A DNA stretch of 64,000 nucleotides from Flavobacterium flavigenum (GCF_027111255.2 NZ_CP114285.2:4774001-4838000); one strand, 5' to 3'; positions 17,000-26,380 are shown, counted from the stretch's first letter. Translations and numbers: made by a program. Notes: generated by a model not told the origin, from the letters alone.

Positions 17000-17536
17000 C
17001 TATTTACCAATTACCCAACCTAATGTGAAATTTATCACAGGAACAAAATTGGCTGTTCGATCATTTGTTCCAAAGTTATAACCTGCACCTCCTATTATAT
17101 TTATATTAAAACCACTACCATAGGTTCGCTGTAATCCCCAAATTGGTGCAATTGTTAATCCATCATAAATGCTCACATACTCTGAGTTACCAATAGGCTT
17201 AAAATAATAACTTCCACTTAGTGCAACGAAGTTTGCGGAATTATTTTGTGTGTTTTTACCTTTTGAATTTCTTTTTTCAAGGTTATAATAGTATCTAAAT
17301 TCTTCTCGTATGTAAGGAGAAAGCAACAGTTTAGTTCTAGAGTCATTATTATGAGCAAAACCAGCGCTAAGGTTTAAGTCAGTTGATAATGATGTATTTC
17401 TACTTATTTTTTTTTCATATGTTATGCCTGGAGTAAGAATATTGATTTTAAACTGATTATTTTCTAAATTATTATCCTGAGCATTCAAATTCACAAAAAA
17501 TAGCAATAATGCTGAAATTGGGATATATCTTTTCAT
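17000..17536 (-). CDS. Putative outer-membrane beta-barrel protein (second)
   Basis: A 178-residue exported protein. The signal peptide reads KRYIPISALLLFFVNLNAQ, and the mature part shows amphipathic strands (EEFRYYYNLEKR, VALSGSYYFKP) with the closing FTLGWVIGK. I start it at 17536 because the frame upstream to 17557 overlaps a 12-bp hairpin. The 17536 start also has the same A-run context as the neighbouring lipoprotein gene. It lies between a lipoprotein gene and a third exported protein, and they probably form one operon. Function unknown. Confidence 0.65.
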   Translation of the reverse strand: MKRYIPISALLLFFVNLNAQDNNLENNQFKINILTPGITYEKKISRNTSLSTDLNLSAGFAHNNDSRTKLLLSPYIREEFRYYYNLEKRNSKGKNTQNNSANFVALSGSYYFKPIGNSEYVSIYDGLTIAPIWGLQRTYGSGFNINIIGGAGYNFGTNDRTANFVPVINFTLGWVIGK

Positions 17537-17548
17537 TTTTTTTAATTT

Positions 17549-17581
17549 AAGAACCAAGTCAATTATATCGACTTGGTTCTT
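17549..17581. other. Intercistronic 12-bp perfect hairpin
   Basis: AAGAACCAAGTC (17549-17560) pairs with GACTTGGTTCTT (17570-17581) around a 9-base loop. It lies between the lipoprotein gene and the following barrel gene. On the minus transcript it is followed by A-rich sequence rather than T, so it looks more like an mRNA-processing or stability hairpin than a terminator of that operon. Confidence 0.6.
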
Positions 17582-17600
17582 TTATTTATAAATTTGTTTA

Positions 17601-19154
17601 TTACTTACCTAAAACTAATCTTCTGCCTTTCCATACATTGTTATGAAGAGCGGCTCCATAAATATCTGCTCTAACATTTGTATATTTTGTAGATCCTTGT
17701 AATCCATTTAAATAATCTTCAGTACCATCATAACTTGATTTGTAAGTCAGAAGAAAATTGAAATCAAAATAATGAGTAATGGCATTTTCATTATTGCTTG
17801 TCCATTTCAATCCTTGTGTTGATATTATAGCTTTATTTGAAAGTGGATTTACGGCAATTACTTTATATAATTGGTCACCCTTCTCAACTTTATCAGCAAC
17901 ATCTTTTAAAGCAGGATTATAGGATTTAATTTTACTAAAAGCTTCTTTTACTGCCAAGTCTACAATTTGATTATAAACTTTATTCGCATCATATTTCACA
18001 GTGAATAAATCTTGTCTAAGTATATGAACGGTTATTTCTTGAGGAGAAGTTCCAACATAAGGAAAATTTGCTGCCCCACTTGGAAATTCTATCATTTGTT
18101 TACCTGAACCAGCATATTTCACACCGTTTATTTCTATAAAAAAGTTTTCATAATTATATTTTGCTGCATTATAAACAGGAACATTAAAATTATACTCATA
18201 AGAAATATCATTAACCCCTAATTCGATTTGAGTTGCATAAGATTTTTGCCAACCTGAAACGCCTAAAATCTTAACTCTTTTTTGGAATCTTGCACTACAA
18301 CCCAATGATGAAAAGATAAAATAATCTTGGTTCCAAAACTTAATTTTGATTCGACGACCATCACCATAATCTTCAGTGTCGACTTCAGTTTCTCCAAATA
18401 TTTTTTCAAAAAAGCCATCTTTATCCACTCTGGAAATAGGTAAATTTGATTTGACTAACTTAGGAGTAGGAAATGGATTTGTGCTAGGTGGTATATTTGG
18501 AGTAGGTACTACTAAAAAGGGTCTGTCTCCAGGAAGGTAAAATGAAATACCTTCATCAACCTGGCTTAATTCAGCTATCCTTTTAGTTAGGTTATTTCTT
18601 TTTGAAGTAGAACTCAAACGGTTTAAATAGTTATACAATTTTTGCTTATCTTTTTCTAAACAGAAATATAATCCATGCTCAGTATATTTATATAAACTAT
18701 CTCCAACTATCAATTCTCTATCCTCGTTTAATATTGCCGCGAAGCTAGGATCTTGTATTAAATCATCTTCAATGTCAAACTCTTCATCTTCAGAGATATC
18801 AGTAGTAAGTCCATACTCTGAATTTATTTTTTGTTTTTTTGTTTTCTTTGCTTTTACAAATTCCTCTATAGATTTAGTGTCATTTTCATCAAAGATAGGA
18901 GTTAATGATTTAAAGCCCCTCTCTTGAATTGTTCTGATTTCATTATTAAAATTATTTTGAACTTCTACATCATTTTGATATGAAGTTAGAATGTTTTTTA
19001 ATTTATTTATATTTTCAATTTTAATAGTTCCATCTACAATTTCATAATTATCATGAAGACTTAAAATTTCTTCTTTTTTATCATTTTCAAAATCATTTTG
19101 ACAGCTAGTCATTAAAATTAAAATAGTAAATGGAATAATTTTTAAAAATTGCAT
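17601..19154 (-). CDS. Large unrecognised lipoprotein
   Basis: A 517-residue predicted lipoprotein. Starting at 19154, the signal peptide is QFLKIIPFTILILMTSC with the lipobox Cys at about 18. The frame extends 13 codons further upstream, but those would bury the signal. An N-terminal helical, charged part is followed by an acidic stretch (SEDEEFDIEDD), the segment SFAAILNEDRELIVGDSLYKY, a Pro-rich linker (TPNIPPSTNPFPTPK) and a beta-rich C-terminal half. I recall similar hypothetical Bacteroidota lipoproteins but no function. It heads a three-gene run with two barrel-like proteins, so an envelope complex is plausible. Confidence 0.7.
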   Translation of the reverse strand: MQFLKIIPFTILILMTSCQNDFENDKKEEILSLHDNYEIVDGTIKIENINKLKNILTSYQNDVEVQNNFNNEIRTIQERGFKSLTPIFDENDTKSIEEFVKAKKTKKQKINSEYGLTTDISEDEEFDIEDDLIQDPSFAAILNEDRELIVGDSLYKYTEHGLYFCLEKDKQKLYNYLNRLSSTSKRNNLTKRIAELSQVDEGISFYLPGDRPFLVVPTPNIPPSTNPFPTPKLVKSNLPISRVDKDGFFEKIFGETEVDTEDYGDGRRIKIKFWNQDYFIFSSLGCSARFQKRVKILGVSGWQKSYATQIELGVNDISYEYNFNVPVYNAAKYNYENFFIEINGVKYAGSGKQMIEFPSGAANFPYVGTSPQEITVHILRQDLFTVKYDANKVYNQIVDLAVKEAFSKIKSYNPALKDVADKVEKGDQLYKVIAVNPLSNKAIISTQGLKWTSNNENAITHYFDFNFLLTYKSSYDGTEDYLNGLQGSTKYTNVRADIYGAALHNNVWKGRRLVLGK

Positions 19155-19221
19155 TTTTTTTAATTTATTTTCCAGAAGTATATTTTTATACATAAGATTT
19201 ATAAGTTTTTATTAGTTTAAA

Positions 19222-19279
19222 TTATTTGAGGATTCTGGGACTATATTAATCTTAATATAATCCCAGAATCCTCAAATAA
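19222..19279. other. Very long near-perfect hairpin in the lipoprotein operon leader
   Basis: A 19-bp perfect stem (19222-19240 with 19261-19279) continues, after one mismatch, into an 8-bp inner stem (19242-19249 with 19252-19259). It sits 68 bases upstream of the lipoprotein ATG, downstream of a candidate promoter, so it would be in the mRNA leader. No strong T run follows on either strand. It may act as a bidirectional terminator or a leader structure. Confidence 0.75.
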
Positions 19280-19334
19280 CAACAGAAGTTTTTTCATAAT
19301 TATTAATGTAGTAAATTTCTATATTTAGTTAACG

Positions 19335-19342
19335 CAAATATA
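19335..19342 (-). promoter_or_regulatory. Bacteroidota -7 box (TATATTTG) for the lipoprotein operon
   Basis: On the minus strand TATATTTG matches TAnnTTTG. It would give a leader of about 175 bases that contains the long hairpin at 19222-19279. No -33 TTG is seen at standard spacing. Confidence 0.35.
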
Positions 19343-19389
19343 TACTTTATCTTTCAATAATAACTGGTTATATGAATTATCTGATATAT

Positions 19390-19494
19390 TTATTTAGCAG
19401 ATTTTAAACACACAGGATACTTACCCAATAGCGAAGAATTACATTCTAAAGGATAACTATGTTTTGATTTTGTGGAGTGTATTTGGTTTTGCAT
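19390..19494 (-). CDS. Doubtful 34-residue ORF in a 470-base gap
   Basis: The region 19195-19667 has no clear gene. The only frame with any structure is this 34-residue one, with two Cys and the segment LLGKYPVCLKSAK. It overlaps no known signal and lies upstream of the candidate lipoprotein-operon promoter. It may be a gene remnant. I do not recognise it. Confidence 0.15.
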   Translation of the reverse strand: MQNQIHSTKSKHSYPLECNSSLLGKYPVCLKSAK

Positions 19495-19523
19495 TAATAC
19501 TAACTTAATTTATATATGAATAA

Positions 19524-19565
19524 AATTGCTCCAGCATAACCTAATTCAGATATATTGGAGCAATT
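19524..19565 (-). terminator. Hairpin after the FAD oxidoreductase gene
   Basis: AATTGCTCCA (19524-19533) pairs with TGGAGCAATT (19556-19565) around a 22-base loop. On the minus strand it is followed by TTTATT. It lies about 100 bases beyond the stop of the minus-strand oxidoreductase gene. Confidence 0.6.
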
Positions 19566-19667
19566 CTTTATTACAATATCTTTTCAAAGATATTTATTTT
19601 TTGTTATGAATAATCAAACTCTTTTTTTTATTTTTTTAAATTTAATAATTCTACACCAACAGACAAA

Positions 19668-20867
19668 TCATCTTCCAAATCGGTAATATTCTAAATCCGG
19701 ATGTGTTTTGTTTTTTATAGAATGCAAAACAGAATTCATGGCCATAACGCTAAAAGTGATTCCATTACCGCCAAATCCTAAAATGTAGTGTTCGTTTACA
19801 TCAGGATCTGGTTTTCCAAAGTAGGGCAGGCCGTCTTTGGTTTCGCCAAAAGTACCAGCCCATGAATAATCTATTTTAAAATTAATTTTCGGGAATTTTT
19901 TTTGAAATTTATGTAAAAGAAACTGTTCTTTTCTGGGCAGAAACTTGTCACGTTTTACAGCATCCTTAAAATCTTCATCTCCACCGCCCATAATGATTCG
20001 ATTGTCAGCAGTAGTCCTAAAGTAGAGATACGGTTTTGATGTATCCCAGAAGATACAATTTTTAAACGCAGTAGATAATCCGGGTATACTTTCCGATGCA
20101 ATTACATAAGTGCTTTTTAAGTCCACCACTTTTTCTTTAAGTGTCTCGGTGCTTTCGTAACCGCTGCAGTGGATAATATGATTTGCTGTTATGGTATATT
20201 TATTTTGCGTGCGGGCAATCATTTTTTCTTTTTGATTTTCGGTCGAAACAATGTTTGTACGGTCAAAAATCTGCATTCCTTTTTCTTCGCAATAAACATA
20301 TAAATCTTGCGCAAGTCTGTACGGATCCATCACGGCTGCTGTTTTGGATTCTATGGCTGCAATGGCATTTAATCCGTATTTTTCCAGCTCCCATCTTTCC
20401 AGCCAGTTTACATCAAAACCGTGCTCTTTTCGGGCATTAAATTCATTTTTTAAAAACGGAATATCTTTTTTTAAAGAGCAGAAATAAATGCTTTTTTTGA
20501 ATTCAAAATGGCAGTCGCTTTTTACATCGTCTATAATTTTTCTAATGTCAAAGATGGCTTTTTTTCCGTTGTTATAACTGTCAACAGCGCATTCTGTACC
20601 TCTTAAATCTATCAGTTCATGCAGCGGAACATCAATTTCATATTGCAGCAGGGCAGTACTTGCTGCTGTACTTCCGTTGCCAATGTCACGGCGGTCCACA
20701 ACAACTACTTTTTTTCCTTCATTAATAAGCTGATAGGCAATCAGGGCTCCGGTAATCCCGCCTCCAATGATTAAAATTTCCGTTTCAATATCAGAATCTA
20801 ATGATGGATAACTAGTATTCATTGCATGTTTCAAGGGCCAGAAACTTTCTGTTGAGCGTAATTTCAT
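19668..20867 (-). CDS. FAD-dependent oxidoreductase (D-amino-acid oxidase family)
   Basis: A 399-residue flavoprotein of the DAO (glycine/D-amino acid oxidase) family. The dinucleotide motif GGGITG is at 35-40, with the adenosine-binding acidic residue in VVVVDRRDIG, then GSTAASTALLQYE. The C-terminal part shows the family's second FAD contact (YILGFGGNGITFSVMAM). No signal peptide or membrane segment is seen, so it is cytoplasmic. The substrate is probably an amine or amino acid but cannot be specified. It appears to be a single gene, with a hairpin downstream and 80 bases to the AsmA gene. Confidence 0.85.
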   Translation of the reverse strand: MKLRSTESFWPLKHAMNTSYPSLDSDIETEILIIGGGITGALIAYQLINEGKKVVVVDRRDIGNGSTAASTALLQYEIDVPLHELIDLRGTECAVDSYNNGKKAIFDIRKIIDDVKSDCHFEFKKSIYFCSLKKDIPFLKNEFNARKEHGFDVNWLERWELEKYGLNAIAAIESKTAAVMDPYRLAQDLYVYCEEKGMQIFDRTNIVSTENQKEKMIARTQNKYTITANHIIHCSGYESTETLKEKVVDLKSTYVIASESIPGLSTAFKNCIFWDTSKPYLYFRTTADNRIIMGGGDEDFKDAVKRDKFLPRKEQFLLHKFQKKFPKINFKIDYSWAGTFGETKDGLPYFGKPDPDVNEHYILGFGGNGITFSVMAMNSVLHSIKNKTHPDLEYYRFGR

Positions 20868-20947
20868 GTTTTTAGGGGTTTGGCGTCGATTTTTATATTA
20901 TTTCGTTTATGCTTATAAATAAGTGTCTTTTTAATATTGCATTTATT

Positions 20948-23746
20948 TTACTTCACTTTTTCTTTCTTTACTACTGTATTGCTTTTTTCGTTATAAACAG
21001 CACCTAGTATTTCTTTTCCTGTTTTGCTGAATATTTTTATTTTCGGCTCTTCATGAGTACCGGTAATGGTTATTGGAAAACCAATAATCCCAAATGGCGG
21101 AAGCCCCAATCGCATTCTTAAGTCCAGTAATCCGTTAAAGCTTGTCGTTCCTTTTACAGTTGGTCTAAAACTGGCTACACTGAAAGTAAATGGTTCAAGG
21201 TGAATGAGATTTTTATCAATTTTTGATTTGATTTCGATACCTTTCATATCAGGATTGTTTAGCCCATCCTGACCGGTTTTAGAACTTATTCCGTCAAATA
21301 ATTTGAGGCCTTTGATTTTTACATCGCGCAGATTCAGCGTACCGCCTCCTTCAAGAGATTCGTAAATCGGACTCATATTTCCGTCCAGATCGCCTTTGAC
21401 TTTGTAATCTACAGAGATAATTCCATGTGCTTTTTCGGCAGCAGTTACCATATCATGAAACATCGGAATTTCTTTATAAGCTCTTTGAACACTGAAATCT
21501 TTTGCACGAAAATGTGCATCAAAACGAGCTGAAGTAGGAGATTCATCTGTGTATGATGCATCAACTACCAATGCACAATCAATAATATTAAACACGGCAT
21601 TTTGCAAATAGAAATTGCCTTTAGAGATACCTGTTTTTCCTTTAAGATCGTTAAAAACGAGACCGTTATATTCAACTTTATCTGCATTTGCGGTAAGGCT
21701 CACATCTAAATTTTCAGGTATAATAACAACTCCGCTCATTTTCGGATGATCTTCTTTTGCATATTCTACTTCTAATTTCCGGTCTGTGTTTTCGCCTTTT
21801 TCTAAAGCCATAAATTCATCCACATTGATCAGTTTCGATTTCATATTGAAATTACCGCTTAGTGTTCCGCGCGATTCGAGGAAATAATTGATTGTATTCA
21901 AAAGGTATCCATTAATATCGAAATCGGATTTTCCATAAGTAGCGTAGAACTTCTCGAACCACATTTTTTCATTCTGAAACCTGAAGTTGCCCTGTTTGAT
22001 AAAAAATGCCTTCGGAAAAAGTTCTGATGTAGCCTTGATATTTTTTAGTATAATAGTTCCTTTATTATTCAGTTTATCGTACTGTCCGTTTGTGGCATAA
22101 CTTTGTTTTCCCTGAAGTGAAAGGTCTGCTTTGGCATAGCCGGAAACATCGATTCCTTTTTTCGAGAATACTTTGTAAATATTCCCTACGTTGAGTTCTC
22201 CCTTGATTTTTGCATTATAAGCCAGATCACTAAAATCTGAAAGTGCTGCATTTACATAAACAGGATTGCCTTCAAATATAAAAGAGGCAGGCGCCACAGC
22301 TATTATCAAATCTTTGTAGGTGCCAGCTTTATTAAGTGCATTGGCCACAAAAGTGATATTGGTAATAGGGTTAGGATAAGAATCTGTTTTAAGCCAGCCA
22401 TTGCGTAATGAAATTCCGCCGATGGTTTTTGGGAATAATTTTTTTGAAGTACTGAATTTACCCTTTGCCTGAATATTGGTTTTCAAAAGCCCTTTTAGTT
22501 CTAAAGTACTTAAACCTATAGCAGCATCTACAGTTGCCAGGTCCAATGCGCCTTTTACACTTGCATCTACATCCATTTCGGCAAAACCTTTGCTTCGTAA
22601 ATAAGCAGTGAAATAATCTTTTTCGCCTACTTTAAACCTGAAAGTCTTTAGATTCACTAAAAGTTTTTCCATATCCAGTGAAGGCATAATAGCATTCACA
22701 TTCATTTGAAAATCTGTCAATGGGGCAGGGGCATTCTGATAATCGATGGCGCCTTCATTAACTTTTAGATTAAAAGCCAAATCCGGCTTTTGCTTTTTGG
22801 ATACATTGTAATTGCCTTTAAAAGTAAAAATCAAATCACTTTTGCCTGAAATTTTGGTTTCTTCAAGCCATGTTAAATATTCCGGAGGCATTACAGATAA
22901 TAAATCTTTTACTGTAGTATCTTCAGACGCGGCTTTGATATTGATTTTGTATCCATCTCTTAAAATAGTAAATAAACCGGTGAACTTTAAAGGCAGTTTA
23001 TTGATTTTTAATTCGTTTTTCTGAAGGATGAATGAAAGTGCATTTGTATTTATTCTTGTGATTAAATCGGCACGAAGTTCTTTTTTTCGAAGATAGGCGG
23101 TTCTGTCATAATAAAAATCGACTTTATCAATTTTTGCGTCAGTATTAAGGTCGAAAATATCTTCGCTTAAGTTCCCTTTTCCAACATAATTGAAACCTTT
23201 TGCATCAACCAGAATTTTAGCCGAGCGGTCGTTATATTTGATATGACAATCTTTAAAATCAATACGTTCCAGGCGAATTGCAGTTCCTTCTTCAGGAGCA
23301 TTTTTATCCTTTTTTACATCTTTCGGAGCAATATAAATGTTATAATTTGCTTGTCCTTTTTGGTTGACCATTACATTTATATCTGCGTTCGAAACGTATA
23401 GTTCATTAATTTTGACTTCATTATCAAATAATAATCTTTTGATATTGATTCCAAAAGAAACCTGTTCAGCTTTCAGCAAAGTATCGTTTTTGAAAGGAGC
23501 AGAGCCTGTAAGGGATAAATCATCAAGTGAAACTGTGAGTGAAGGAAAGTGTGTAAAGAAGGAAAAATGGGATTTTGAAAACTCCATTTTACTGTCTAAT
23601 CTTTCATTGGCAATTTTTTTTACTTCAGAAGCAACAGTTCCCGGGAAAAGCAACGGAATCAAAAAAAGTAACAGCAAAATACTTGCTATTACTATTCCTG
23701 AAATTTTTGCTGTTTTAAAGGCAATATGTTTGAAGTTGGAATTCAT
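20948..23746 (-). CDS. AsmA-family protein
   Basis: A 932-residue protein anchored by one N-terminal membrane helix (about 13-35), with the rest a long beta-rich repeat region typical of AsmA-like envelope proteins. The start of the AsmA domain is recognisable in KKIANERLDSKMEFSKSHFS. The C-terminal part (LRMRLGLPPFGIIGFPITITGTHEEPKIKIF) matches the AsmA C-terminal region. AsmA-like proteins are now seen as bridges for phospholipid transport between membranes. The gene starts 11 bases after the MlaD-like gene, so it is part of an MCE lipid-transport operon. Confidence 0.88.
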   Translation of the reverse strand: MNSNFKHIAFKTAKISGIVIASILLLLFLIPLLFPGTVASEVKKIANERLDSKMEFSKSHFSFFTHFPSLTVSLDDLSLTGSAPFKNDTLLKAEQVSFGINIKRLLFDNEVKINELYVSNADINVMVNQKGQANYNIYIAPKDVKKDKNAPEEGTAIRLERIDFKDCHIKYNDRSAKILVDAKGFNYVGKGNLSEDIFDLNTDAKIDKVDFYYDRTAYLRKKELRADLITRINTNALSFILQKNELKINKLPLKFTGLFTILRDGYKINIKAASEDTTVKDLLSVMPPEYLTWLEETKISGKSDLIFTFKGNYNVSKKQKPDLAFNLKVNEGAIDYQNAPAPLTDFQMNVNAIMPSLDMEKLLVNLKTFRFKVGEKDYFTAYLRSKGFAEMDVDASVKGALDLATVDAAIGLSTLELKGLLKTNIQAKGKFSTSKKLFPKTIGGISLRNGWLKTDSYPNPITNITFVANALNKAGTYKDLIIAVAPASFIFEGNPVYVNAALSDFSDLAYNAKIKGELNVGNIYKVFSKKGIDVSGYAKADLSLQGKQSYATNGQYDKLNNKGTIILKNIKATSELFPKAFFIKQGNFRFQNEKMWFEKFYATYGKSDFDINGYLLNTINYFLESRGTLSGNFNMKSKLINVDEFMALEKGENTDRKLEVEYAKEDHPKMSGVVIIPENLDVSLTANADKVEYNGLVFNDLKGKTGISKGNFYLQNAVFNIIDCALVVDASYTDESPTSARFDAHFRAKDFSVQRAYKEIPMFHDMVTAAEKAHGIISVDYKVKGDLDGNMSPIYESLEGGGTLNLRDVKIKGLKLFDGISSKTGQDGLNNPDMKGIEIKSKIDKNLIHLEPFTFSVASFRPTVKGTTSFNGLLDLRMRLGLPPFGIIGFPITITGTHEEPKIKIFSKTGKEILGAVYNEKSNTVVKKEKVK

Positions 23747-23757
23747 GCACGCTAACT

Positions 23758-24576
23758 TTATTTATTCTTTTTTTTGTCCTCTTCAGCTTTTTCGGCTGCT
23801 TCCTCTGCTTTTTTCTTTTCTTCTTTCAATTTTTCTTCCTTCTCTTTCTCCGCTTTTTCCTGCTGTTCTTCCTTTTTTTCTTTTGCTTCTTCCAGCTTTT
23901 CTTTCTTCTCTTTTTCTTTTTTCTTAAAGTAGCCTCTTAACAAAAAGTTACTTTTGGCAGCTTCCATATTTTCGCTGAACCCTTTCGTGCCTTTTTCAAG
24001 GTTATCAAGCGTCTTGTCCATTGCATTTGCCATGCCCGGATCGCTAATTAATTTTGACAGTGCTCCGTTACCATTATTCATGCTGTGACTGAAAATCGCC
24101 AGTTCTTCGGAAATTACGCTTACATTATCCATGCTTTTTTTGACGGTTTTCATAATATCGCTCATTTCTACACTGCTCACTGAAGCAATTTGACCATTAT
24201 TTTCAATTACCATTTGTGACTTTACACCCGGAGTTATGGTAAGTACTTTATCACCCATCAGTCCGTCAGATCCAATACTTGCCCTTGCATCCGTTTTAAT
24301 AAATTCGCGGACATCATCTTTAATGACCATTCCTACTACGACGGTGGAATCATTCACCAGCTGAATTTCGTCTATAGTCCCAATATTGATTCCGGAAAAT
24401 CGTACATTATTACCAACCTCCAATCCGCTTACAGTTTTAAAACTAGATGTAATTCGGAATGTAGATCCAAAAAGATTTTTTTGTTTTCCGATAAAGTAAA
24501 CTGCCAGTATAAAAAGCAGTAAACCTATTGTTACAAACATTCCTAATTTCCAGGTATATCCAGATTGCTTCTTCAT
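23758..24576 (-). CDS. MlaD/MCE-family substrate-binding protein
   Basis: A 272-residue MCE protein of a phospholipid ABC transporter. One membrane helix (about 11-30) is followed by the MCE domain, marked by SSFKTVSGLEVGNNVRFSGI and later IGSDGLMGDKVLTITPG. The last 60 residues are an extremely charged Lys/Glu coiled coil. I start it at 24576 (KKQSGYTWKLG). A 20-codon upstream extension would overlap the ATPase gene and lacks a match. It is linked to the MlaF-like ATPase upstream and to AsmA 11 bases downstream. Confidence 0.9.
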   Translation of the reverse strand: MKKQSGYTWKLGMFVTIGLLLFILAVYFIGKQKNLFGSTFRITSSFKTVSGLEVGNNVRFSGINIGTIDEIQLVNDSTVVVGMVIKDDVREFIKTDARASIGSDGLMGDKVLTITPGVKSQMVIENNGQIASVSSVEMSDIMKTVKKSMDNVSVISEELAIFSHSMNNGNGALSKLISDPGMANAMDKTLDNLEKGTKGFSENMEAAKSNFLLRGYFKKKEKEKKEKLEEAKEKKEEQQEKAEKEKEEKLKEEKKKAEEAAEKAEEDKKKNK

Positions 24577-24601
24577 GATCTTTGTTTTTGGTTTTATATT
24601 T

Positions 24602-25381
24602 TTATTCAAAGAATGAGCGTACCCATTCGTCTTCACTTTTTTCTAATTCTTCGTAAGTTCCTTCTGCCTGTATTGTACCTTCTTTTAAAACGATAATGCG
24701 GTCAGCGGTTAGTTTTGCACAAGGCATATCGTGTGTAATAATGATTGCAGTGGTTTTTTGCTTTTGTTTGATATCTAATATCAATTCGCTGATTTCTCTT
24801 GATGTAATTGTATCTAATCCCGTTGTGGGCTCATCATATAAAATAATTTCAGGCTTTAAAATGAGAGTACGTGCCAGGCCTATTCTTTTGCGCATTCCTC
24901 CTGATAATTCAGATGGCATTTTGTCAATTGCATCGGCCAGTCCTACACTATCCAGGGCTTCTATAACTTCCTTCTCAACTTCATCTGCACTCAGATCTCG
25001 ATTGTGTTTTTTAAGGGTAAAAGCAAGATTTTCTCTTACTGACATTGAGTCATATAAAGCACCGCTTTGAAACAAAAATCCAATTCTGACCCTCATTTCA
25101 TTGAGTTCCTTTTTTTTAAGTTCCAGCACATTTTCATCAAAGACTTTTATTTCGCCTTTATCAGGTGTGATAAGTCCGACAATGCATTTTATGGTTACCG
25201 ATTTTCCAGAACCTGATCGTCCTAAAATGACTAAGTCTTCGCCTTTGTTCACGGTGAAATTTACTCCTTTTAAAACCTGGTTATCCTTACCAAAAGTTTT
25301 ATGCAAATTTTTGATTTCGATTATGGGAGTTTTTTTAACCGCATTGGTTGTTTGTTCTGTATTTTCTTTTTCCTTAATCAT
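24602..25381 (-). CDS. MlaF-like ABC transporter ATPase
   Basis: A 259-residue ABC ATPase. Walker A is GRSGSGKS at 54-61, the Q loop is at LFQSGALYDSMSV, the signature reads LSGGMRKRIGLA and Walker B reads ILYDEPTTGLD. The FQSGALYDSMSV and MRKRIGLA features are typical of MlaF/MCE-linked ATPases. An N-terminal extension of about 20 residues is polar. It is encoded one base after the permease gene and 25 bases before the MCE protein gene. It energises lipid transport at the inner membrane. Confidence 0.92.
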   Translation of the reverse strand: MIKEKENTEQTTNAVKKTPIIEIKNLHKTFGKDNQVLKGVNFTVNKGEDLVILGRSGSGKSVTIKCIVGLITPDKGEIKVFDENVLELKKKELNEMRVRIGFLFQSGALYDSMSVRENLAFTLKKHNRDLSADEVEKEVIEALDSVGLADAIDKMPSELSGGMRKRIGLARTLILKPEIILYDEPTTGLDTITSREISELILDIKQKQKTTAIIITHDMPCAKLTADRIIVLKEGTIQAEGTYEELEKSEDEWVRSFFE

Positions 25382-25382
25382 C

Positions 25383-26141
25383 TTAAAAAAATAAATCGGT
25401 TATCTGAACGGCAAGCATATCAATAATAAAAATCGAAAGAGAAGCTGTCACAACTGCAGAGTTTGCAGCCTTTCCGACGCTTTCGGTCCCGTTGGAAGCA
25501 TTGAATCCTTTATAACATCCAATCATTCCAATAAAAAATCCAAAGAAAAAAGTCTTTATAGTGGCCGGAATCAAATCCAGAAATTCAAGTGACTGAAATA
25601 TCTTTGTAATGTATCTGTAAAAGCTCATGTCACCATGTATATTGACACCTATATAACCTCCGAAAACTCCAATAGCATCTGCAAAAAACACAAGAATGGG
25701 AACCATTAAAGTGGTAGCAAGGATTCGGGTAACGACTAAATAATTATAAGGGTTAATAGCCGAAACTTCCATAGCATCAATTTGTTCGGTCACTTTCATA
25801 GAACCTAATTCTGCCCCAATTCCGGAGGATACTTTTCCCGCACAAATCAAAGCGGTGATTACCGGAGCAATTTCACGGATTAAGGAAAGAGCCACCATAC
25901 CCGGCAGCCATGATTCTGCGCCAAATTTTACTAAGGTAGGTCTTGATTGTAAAGTAAGTACCAGTCCCATGATAAACCCTGTTATGGCTACCAATGGCAA
26001 TGACTTATAACCAATAACATAACATTGTTTAAGGAACTGTCTGGTTTCATAAGGCGGAACAAAAAGCTCTTTAAAAAACCGGACTGCAAACGTTGTTGCA
26101 TTTCCTATATCTTCGAAAGTATTTTTTAAGGTTAGAATCAA
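25383..26141 (-). CDS. MlaE-like ABC transporter permease
   Basis: A 252-residue membrane permease of the MlaE family. About five to six membrane helices are visible, with the family motifs REIAPVITALICAGKVSSGIG and ELGSMKVTEQIDAMEVSAINP. Translation appears to start at a TTG (26141), because the next Met is about 58 residues in, past the first conserved region. It heads the operon MlaE-MlaF-MlaD-AsmA. No MlaB or MlaC homologue is adjacent, as is common outside Proteobacteria. Confidence 0.9.
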   Translation of the reverse strand: MILTLKNTFEDIGNATTFAVRFFKELFVPPYETRQFLKQCYVIGYKSLPLVAITGFIMGLVLTLQSRPTLVKFGAESWLPGMVALSLIREIAPVITALICAGKVSSGIGAELGSMKVTEQIDAMEVSAINPYNYLVVTRILATTLMVPILVFFADAIGVFGGYIGVNIHGDMSFYRYITKIFQSLEFLDLIPATIKTFFFGFFIGMIGCYKGFNASNGTESVGKAANSAVVTASLSIFIIDMLAVQITDLFF

Positions 26142-26330
26142 AATCTTTAGTTTTAGAATTATGTATCTTGAAAATCAGTTTTTTAACAATTTTATATTGC
26201 TTTTTAATTATAGTTGAAAGTTACCTCGATACTTGTTAAAATTCTTTACACAACTTTTTTGCAACCTTATATAATTTTCATTCTGTTACAATAATTCTAA
26301 AAGAATGACGTTTGTGGCAATCCTAAATAA

Positions 26331-26358
26331 AAAATCCCTTTCGTTAAAAAGGGATTTT
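26331..26358 (-). terminator. Intrinsic terminator after the glycosyltransferase gene
   Basis: An 11-bp stem (AAAATCCCTTT at 26331-26341 with AAAGGGATTTT at 26348-26358) is followed on the minus strand by T-rich sequence. It lies 22 bases beyond the stop of the glycosyltransferase gene. Confidence 0.85.
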
Positions 26359-26380
26359 GGTTTGAAAATATATAAGCACT

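Noticed and set aside
23364..23927. A hydrophobic plus-strand frame over the MCE tail and the AsmA start
   Set aside because: Its Leu/Phe/Ser-rich end is the complement of the Lys/Glu coiled coil, so it is an artefact.
24577..24636. A 20-codon N-terminal extension of the MCE protein
   Set aside because: It overlaps the ATPase gene end and adds no recognisable signal, while the shorter start gives a normal membrane anchor.
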